DNA of 64,000 nucleotides. Source: Wolfiporia cocos. Its lineage: Eukaryota > Basidiomycota > Agaricomycetes > Polyporales > Phaeolaceae. Below are positions 57,095-64,000 of this stretch, piece by piece; the first letter of the stretch is position 1; each line of letters opens with the position of its first letter. The position numbers were made by a program, and so were the translations under genes. The stretch spans positions 1,178,001 to 1,242,000 of the forward strand of contig JACCLO010000007.1 of assembly GCA_029448655.1 (NCBI GenBank), read 5' to 3'. A model generated the notes under the pieces. The model made no database searches, was not told the origin of the DNA, and was given only the letters and a program-made list of their open reading frames with translations.

Positions 57095-58192
57095 ATGAAC
57101 GCAGTCGCTGCAAATAAGGAAACAGACATTTCTCTGATCTACGACTATAGTCCGTCTTGTACCCAAGTTATTGTGCTGACGGGATACTGATCAAAGTACA
57201 GCCAGAAACGCCTTCGTACCACTCCTCGAGGCACGTCGTGCGGAAATCGAGAGCTACAAGCGGAAGACGTACCGGTACGGAGACAAGGATAGGCAGGAGG
57301 TGTGCACCCCGATTTGCCTGATACGGCGGTCAAGTACTTACAACCACAATGTGTACCAGCTTGATGTGTACTATCCGCATGTTACCGGGAAGGTACCAGT
57401 GTTGTTCTTCATCTACGGAGGTGGCTTCGTGCAGGGCAACCGCGTCTTTCCGCCACCGCATGACCTGGCATATCGAAACGTGGGGGCATTCTTTGCGAAG
57501 CAAGGGTTCGTAACTCCGTTCTGCTGCGCATGCATGATCCGATATGTTGGTGTACGGTCTGCAGATTCGTCACAGTCATTGCCGATTATCGCCTGGTGCC
57601 GCACGTAAAGTTCCCCGAGCCCTTCGAGGACCTAAGGGATGCCATCAGCTGGGTCGTACGCAATGCCGAGCAGATTGACAGCGAGGGCCAGCTGCAGGTA
57701 GACACCCAGAACATCTTCACGATGAGCCATTCCGCTGGATCAATTCTGCTCTCGACGGTTGTGCTGCACCCCACATTACTCCCACACCACTTGCGTAGCC
57801 GAATCCGGGGCGTAATCCTCACCGGAGGTGCCTACGAGCTCTCTCCGGAGGACAACAGAGCGTTGGAAGGCATTCTTCTTAAACTCTACGGGTCGTGGGA
57901 TGATATCAATGTTAAGATGCCATTCCCGCTGCTCCGTAACGCATCGGAGGACATCCTGGGAAGCTTTCCAGAGGTTTTCTTGCTGGCGAGCGAGTGGGAG
58001 CCGAAAGGAGTGATAGCAGCTAACGAAGCCTTTGCTGCGACGCTGAAGGAGAAGTTGGGCAAGGACATACCGTTTTCGCTGATGAAAGCGCACAATCACA
58101 TTAGTCCTCACTGGGCGCTGATGACTGGAGAGGGAGAGGAGTGGGCATTTGAAGTATCCGCATGGGTGAGAACCAAGTACGCAGCCATTTGA
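57095..58192 (+). CDS. Alpha/beta-hydrolase (carboxylesterase/lipase-like, fold-3 type)
   Basis: Proposed ATG at 57095 (MNAVAANKETDISLIYDY). After introns the chain reads RNAFVPLLEARRAEIESYKR, then LDVYYPHVTGKVPVLFFIYG with the oxyanion block YGGGFVQGNR, in which Tyr replaces the His of the usual HGGG. FVTVIADYRLVPHVKFPEPF follows an intron in KQG/F. The nucleophile elbow is MSHSAGSILLS (G/S-x-S-x-G form, Ser in SHSAG). The C-terminal part has PEVFLLASEWEPKG and a likely catalytic His in KAHNHISPHW, ending RTKYAAI at 58192. Size and motifs fit small fungal carboxylesterases; the substrate is unknown and there is no signal peptide. The first intron would use a weak donor (gtccgt), so the extreme N-terminus is uncertain. 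Confidence 0.88.
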
Positions 58193-59410
58193 CAATGACA
58201 ACGTCGTAGGCAAAGTTCAGCGGCGAAGCTCTGCTGGAATGTAATCGGAACTTGTTCTGAGATGTTTACGTCTCTTCAGGGCTTTGCTTCAGGCCGCGAA
58301 GCTCTACAAAGTAAGATTGTATACAAGCAGTGCGTTGAAAGAGAGTGTAGGATTCGACTCTCAAATCCAGTTGAGCGACGACCACAGCGACCCGGTCAAT
58401 CAGATAGGCACACGAATAAAGTAATGTGACCATATATCGCGGCTGTACCGATCTGCAGCTGTATCCTTGGTTTGGTCTTCTAAACTGCATGCATCCCCAA
58501 GAACTGTTTGTGGGCAAACATTATTCGTTCGTGTACTTCTCCTTGACTATCGTCAATTACAAAAGCGTTTCATTCTTCCACGACTTGTTCGCCAGTTAGT
58601 AAATATCTAACTTGATATGCATTTCCTCTTGTTCTAGTGACATCATTGAACAACAGTTTGTACATATACAGAAGATGGGCATCGAGTGTCCAGAACTTGA
58701 ATGCCGACGGTTGGGCCGTGTAGAGTGACTACTGACTTGCAGCCTGATGAAGCTTCAGAGACAGGTCAATTTCGATAAAGGATGAACTAGCCTTGTTGCT
58801 GACGAACTACACAATGCGCCATGAAATCATTCCTGCTTGCAGATGGCACAGAATAGATCGATCCAACCAACTTGTCGTGTATGTATGCGCGGCTTCCTAT
58901 GCAAGGTAAGAGCAGTGGGGTTAGGAGAAGTTTGATGGGCGGAAATTGATTATCGTGCTTTGGTAGGCCGTAAGGTTCAGTTTTACATCTCGGCCTTGAC
59001 AAGTACTGTTCTATGGACACGTCAAAGATATTTCAATAGTGAACATCAATCAAATGTTGAATGACTGACATTATACTGTTGTTCGGAGTCAGCGAGAATT
59101 CACAGATTACATATGTCTGTCACCGCCTGTTTCATTTTTTGCTTAATGCCACACATACAACGCCACTTTGAGATTGAAAGATTGATCTGTGAGATACGCT
59201 TGCGGCCAAATCAATTGATGTTGGAATGGTAATAAATGGTCATGGAAATTCTAGTGCACCCGCATTCACGACGCGGTGTTGAGGTGAAAGTCGCGGAACA
59301 TGTGCAATCGACCATCAGTCTGTTGAGAAATGCGCATAAACGCCAATCTCCTGTTCGCGTTTCTTAAGCAAGTGGCATCCCCTTGACAATTCGTGTATAT
59401 GTGGTCCACG
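58193..59410. other. Convergent intergenic region, about 1.2 kb
   Basis: It separates the stop of the hydrolase from the stop of the GH79 gene. Only short random frames are seen and I see no gene here. Confidence 0.55.
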
Positions 59411-61330
59411 CTAGTTGTCAACAGCGAAGTCTAACAATAGTGCTTCTGTAGCTCGAAGCTCAACACCCTCGCTCAATACAACTTGTTCCACGACCCTCTG
59501 CCCAGTCGGACTGACACTAGTGCTGTTCTCATAGCTCTGCCCCGCCCATGTGAGGTTCATGGTGTCATCCGCATGCTGTATTGTTAGTCTCCTCGCCGTG
59601 GCACTTGAGACGTTGCCGTCAACGAATCCCAGCTTGATACGCGCAACAGGCCGCGTGCCCGTACTATTGGCGACCCATGCGTGCAAGTTCACAAATACCG
59701 CCCGGGCAAGACGTCCGCTCTCGAATGCTGCGTAGCCGCTGATGTTCTCGTCCGCTACGTCCAATTCCACTATCTCAGCGGACCCTGTAAAGCCCACAAA
59801 TGTATCAACGACCAGGCCCCCATAATAGGGAGGCTGAATATGAGGCGGTTCCGGTGGATCCAGGGGTGCACCATTGACCGTTGAGTTGTAGAGGGTGACT
59901 GGTTGTATCTGCAACCGAATAAGTTGGCAAACGCAATTATGATAGCGAGCAAGCTGGTACCGACAAGATTATATTTAAATCCAACACCCTCATGGAAGTA
60001 AAGCTCGCGGACTCCGATCGTTGCCGCGAAAAGGGCGTCGTCGATCACCCACAGCGCAGCGCCAGCTGTGTTGCTCACTCCCGGTGCACCTTCGCAAGCG
60101 ATGCTATTGGTTTCTCTGTAAATCGCGGATTCAGCCGGATCTCAGGATGAATTTGAACGTTATCTTACCCAATGACATATGTCAGATCTCTCTCATAGGT
60201 TGCTGCAATATCGTTCTCGTAGATAGTAAGATTGTTTCGAATGTTAATTTTATTCATGAGCGATTCCAGGTCAAAGACCCCGCCATTACAGAACGCGGCC
60301 GAGTATTGGTGCTGCGAGATCCTGGAGCTTTTGCATCAACATGTCGCTCGGATCAAACGAAATAAATGACACCCACGTAGAGATCGTCTTGCCCGCAGTG
60401 CTATTTAGGATACCAAGCGCGAGTATCTCTCTAGGTGTGAATAACTGAGACACAAACGCCGCGCCTTGTAATGATGCTGGTCCATCCTTGCTACCAATCC
60501 CCACTGCTTCGACTACCGGGTCGGCGATAGATTCCCAGTCGGGCACATAATCCTCTACGGTCCAATTATCCGCTGGGCGTAGCCCGTTGCTGCCGTACAG
60601 GTCCGCCTCGTTGCCTAGGATCCGAGTAGACCATGTCGTAGTGTCTGTGTTAACTTATCTGAGACAACACACCAACTTCGATGCGCTCGAGCGTGACACC
60701 AGCAGACCTAGTCGCTGGCAAATCGAAAGCACGGAAAATAGCCTTTGCCATATTGATTGCGTTTGTGGCATTGTTAAGACCGAGGTTGACTCCCCATACC
60801 ATTTGGGTGCCTTAATGGTGTGCATATGGTACCGACATACCTCCTGCGTTGAAATTCCGAACGTGATACATACCTGTAGGCAACCACTTGACAAGGGAGT
60901 AGTATTCATCGCCAACGGTGATGTTAGAAGCTACTGGGTAGGGTGTGCTCGATGTCGAAGGCGGAAATACATCTTCATTTACCTTGAAAAGTCACACAGT
61001 TCATGCATAGCGTCAGCTGCGCATCCACTAAATTCTTACCGAAATAGTAGGGGACCAGACCGCTCGATCTTCCGAGTCTGCACCAACTCGGAGCTTTGGC
61101 GGCTTCCCAGTCAAGTTCGCGTAGGTCGTAAGCGCACTGTACACGAAGTCATTGCGCTTGTCAATCCCGCTCCAATCAGGCCATCTGTCTTGCTCAATGG
61201 AGAAGGATAACAGCGTCGACCAAAGTGGTTGGGAGTCGGCAGGAGCAAGCACTGGGACTGAGACGTTCACTGAAGACGTAATAGCAGCGCACAGGGGTAT
61301 GATAGCAGGCAGAAGATATGAGTACCGCAT
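59411..61330 (-). CDS. Secreted GH79 beta-glucuronidase-like glycoside hydrolase
   Basis: Reads leftwards from ATG 61330. A signal peptide (RYSYLLPAIIPLCAAIT) precedes the typical GH79 start STLLSFSIEQDRWPDWSG and ALTTYANLTGKPPKLRVGAD with SEDRAVW. The acid/base Glu lies in ILGNEADLYGSNGLRPADNW. VPDWESIADPVVEAVG and STWVSFISFDPSDMLMQKLQ follow, and the nucleophile Glu is in ETNSIACEGAPGVSNTAGAA. The C-terminal beta domain includes GGLVVDTFVGFTGSAEIVEL, FVNLHAWVANSTGTRPVARI and VLSEGVELRATEALLLDFAV, stop 59411. Fungal GH79 enzymes remove glucuronic acid or 4-O-methylglucuronic acid from arabinogalactan or similar glycans outside the cell. Both catalytic residues and the signal peptide are present, so an active secreted enzyme is likely. 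About eight short introns. Confidence 0.91.
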
Positions 61331-62799
61331 GATGCGGTGTCAATTGAAAGCTCACAGAGATGCGAATGCAAAAACATCCCACTAAAGAGGTCTAAATACT
61401 GTGCATTGCGTGTGGGTAGGCAAATATCGAGTTCTCATGGAACATCCTGATGGTACAGGCCAGTCTCATGTGTCCACGACCGGGCCTGCGAGCAGCGGAG
61501 TACGGGCCGGGAGGAACCATGAGCGGAGCAACCAGAAGACCGAGAATGTATGGGACCTCGGCCCATCGCGACAATGTCGCATGGTCAGTTGACCGCAGGT
61601 TCACCAGGAGCAGCACCAGACCCAGAGGCAGAGATGACGCTTTACCAGCCACGCAGCTATCCAGCTTCGTGTCATGCATGACACCCGCAAGACTGAGTCC
61701 AGTTCCAGCTCTAGTGGTACAGAGAACTGCCAGAAAGCAACCCAGATGAAGATAAGCTCGACACTAAACTTTCGAGTGCACGATGGATCTATGCACTATC
61801 GCCGTATGGTCGACTGATGCTGCTCCGCGCAGAGCAACGAGGAATCTAGGATGCATACATGAACGCTTGTGGATCAGAGAAGGTTAGCACATTCCATCTA
61901 TAAGCAGGGAGTATGGTATATGAGTGGGTCACAACGAAACTCAAACCCATACTATGCGAGCTAGAGAATGGCCAATACATAGACTACATACCTTTGTACC
62001 GGTCATTGAGATTGGCGCACATACATTCAGTGACAATGTCCCAAGTGTTTCAAATAACCGTGGCAATGCAACCTACATGCACTCATCGGGTTCCATCGAC
62101 TGTGACAAGTCGATGTCACGTCTCGAGAGGGAGACACTCACCTACGATACATGCCTGCGCCGTCTTCTCCGAAATGCATGTGGTGCCTATCTCAATGACA
62201 GCGAAATTGCATAGAGAAGCTATGTGATGCAAGGCATGCACGTGTATTTCGATAGACCAAGCCATGTGTGCGATTCAAAGGTGGAAAGAGCAGAGAGAAA
62301 AGTACCTTACAAGACTCCACAGCAAGTACTTATGACATAGAAATGTAGATGCGTCAGCCCACTGCGGTCCACTTCGAGCAAGACAGCTTCATAAACGCTA
62401 CGCAGAATGGTGAAAGGCCATTAGCACCACGGCCTGGGATAGCAGCGCCCGGCCCTCTTCCACTTGATTCGTTGGGCTGAAGCAACTTCATTTTTTATTT
62501 CGTAGTAAGCTCGCGCAGTAAGAGTCGTTGGTGCGGGAGACCGGCCATTGCAACGAAAGAAGACGAGTCGACGCAGAAAAACTGGGAAATACCCAAATAG
62601 GACTTTTGATGAAGTCCTTGCGCAATAGAGACAAACAGAGCATTCACCATGTGATTGTAAGTGGACAGAGCCGCACATATGACGTCATGGAGTACTACAT
62701 GTTGGATTCCCCCTTTTCTCGCACTCATATCTTGTCCTCATACCACCCCATAGAGTGCGGACATTTAGAAGTCTCGGCGCGTTACAGTATCGATTCACC
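61331..62799. other. Divergent intergenic region between the GH79 and NTF2-like genes
   Basis: 1.47 kb between the two start codons. It contains no convincing gene and presumably carries both promoters. I found no long repeat. Confidence 0.55.
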
Positions 62800-63693
62800 A
62801 TGGAGGACCCGTTGAAGGAAATAGAGAATGTTATCCTTACCATTACTTCCGCCGTCAATCCGGAAATCCAGAAAGCTGCAATTCTCAGATACTTCGCGCC
62901 AGACGTAACATTCCGCCATCCCTTGACGACAGTTCCTTCTTCCTCACTCAAGTTTGCCGCGCCACACACGACATCCACGGATCTCGTTCCGTCGCCATTC
63001 CCTGCCAATCAAGCCTCGCCTTCGCTCACAGATAAGACGTGGTACTGGCACTCCTCTATTTCCACCTGGTTGTCGCCAACTGGGTGGTTGACGCGCTCGT
63101 CGCGAGAGACGGTGCTGCGTGTGTACCAGTGGTACCGCGTGCTCTCGCCCGTGCTGGTCGTGCGCGTCAAGAACATCACGTACGACCGCGAAAAGGAGGA
63201 GATGTTCATCGAGGTCGTACAAACGTTCCACATACGGTGGAATCCGCTACCACCGGCAGAGTCTCGGCAAGTAGCAGCCGTAGCTGATTCTGTTTCAAAA
63301 CGTAACGATGCATCGCACACAGTCTGATCACCCATATCAACCTGCGCAAGCTCCCCTCAAATCTGTACGTTATTGCAGCTCAAGAGGACTTCTATCACCC
63401 AGAGGACCTCGTATCATTCGTTATCCCGCCATTTGCACCCGTTGTCCATACTCTCCTCCTTCTCGGTGCCTGGGCATGCGTCATTCAGGCGTGGCTCGGG
63501 AGTGTTCTCGGTAAGTCCAAACCCGACATACCAGGTCCTGCCATAAAATGTTCAATACGCGCCTGTAGGGTTCTGGAGCGTGAGGGATGGTGAGGGAGGA
63601 CGCGGAGCGTCGCTCAATCCCGAGGGTGAGGAGCTACCGCCACAGAGCGAACAGGAGCGGAAGGACCTGGAGAACGAGGGTGTTTCACATTGA
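62800..63693 (+). CDS. SigF-like NTF2-fold protein with a C-terminal membrane segment
   Basis: ATG at 62800 gives MEDPLKEIENVILTITSAVN, PEIQKAAILRYFAPDVTFRH, then VLRVYQWYRVLSPVLVVRVK and MFIEVVQTFHIRWNPL. This is a cone-shaped NTF2/SnoaL-like domain as in the fungal SigF-like family. An intron at 63267-63322 uses a GC donor (gcaagt) and joins in frame to LITHINLRKLPSNLYVIAAQ and EDFYHPEDLVSFVIPPFAPV. A hydrophobic segment, VHTLLLLGAWACVIQAWLGS, follows. After a second intron (gtaagt) the chain ends in an acidic tail, stop 63691-63693. The biochemical function of the family is not established. The C-terminal helix suggests membrane association. Confidence 0.87.
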
Positions 63694-64000
63694 TACCGAA
63701 ATCCCCCCCCCCACTCTGGTTCGATCAGCTGTGTACCTTGACATTGAACGAAATCTGGTGTGACGGATAAATGTGGCAGTGATAGACACCCGAGTAAACG
63801 GAGCTCTTCTTATGAGGATATAAGCTACCCAAGTTGGCATTAAGCACGATATGACTGGTTTTCAGATGTCAGCTTAGTAGTGCAGAGACCCACCCCTGGG
63901 TCGATACAAGGCGAGCCAGACCAGTCACGAGCCCGATGAGCTACAGATTCAGATACCGTTTATGTAACTATCATGCAGCCTGTAGCCAAAGACTTGCGCA
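63694..64000. other. 3' flank to the window edge
   Basis: 307 bp without a gene. A run of nine C residues lies about 12 bp after the stop, near 63705-63713. Confidence 0.6.

Overview
The window is nuclear DNA of a filamentous basidiomycete. It is most likely an Agaricomycete of the white-rot or brown-rot kind. The genes are dense and cut by many 45-60 nt spliceosomal introns, the enzyme repertoire is wood-decay-like (GH5, GH79, GMC oxidoreductase, P450), and the transposon families are typical of that group. There is no sign of bacterial operons, phage or CRISPR.

Layout. 0-6.3 kb: two GH5 glucanase-like paralogues head to head, then the exosome subunit RRP42 and a Xaa-Pro aminopeptidase. 6.3-12.6 kb: a transposon block with a Tc1/mariner-like element (8192-10604; TIRs of about 97 bp, TA target site, intact DD34E transposase plus a second, convergent, broken accessory gene). 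A 932-bp LTR-flanked element without coding capacity (10844-11775) follows. 12.6-33 kb: a housekeeping segment with an SFH1/SNF5 chromatin-remodelling subunit, an SPX-RING ubiquitin ligase, a long disordered protein, a small cysteine-rich protein, tRNA-Gly(UCC), NC2-alpha, the GINS subunit SLD5, a SulP-STAS-cNMP transporter and the haem-binding protein DAP1. A 2.2-kb gene-free, hairpin-rich stretch lies next to a GMC oxidoreductase gene (33.1-36.0 kb).

36-50 kb is a nested transposon island. It holds two MITEs of one family, two solo LTRs of a second family, and a 5.15-kb hAT element whose dead transposase is itself interrupted by a solo LTR of the 10.8-kb family. It also holds a 2.0-kb hAT element inside a 0.56-kb hAT MITE, which sits at a splice site of a truncated cytochrome P450 gene. 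Perfect target-site duplications bound nearly every element (TA, CTACG, CCATC, GAGTC, GTAAA, GTCTCACC, CAATGGGG, TCAGTGAG), so the order of events can be read directly.

50-64 kb returns to genes: the P450 remnant, an unknown multi-pass membrane protein, an alpha/beta hydrolase, a secreted GH79 beta-glucuronidase and a SigF-like NTF2 protein with a GC-AG intron. Neighbouring genes are mostly divergent or convergent pairs with unrelated functions; I see no biosynthetic cluster.
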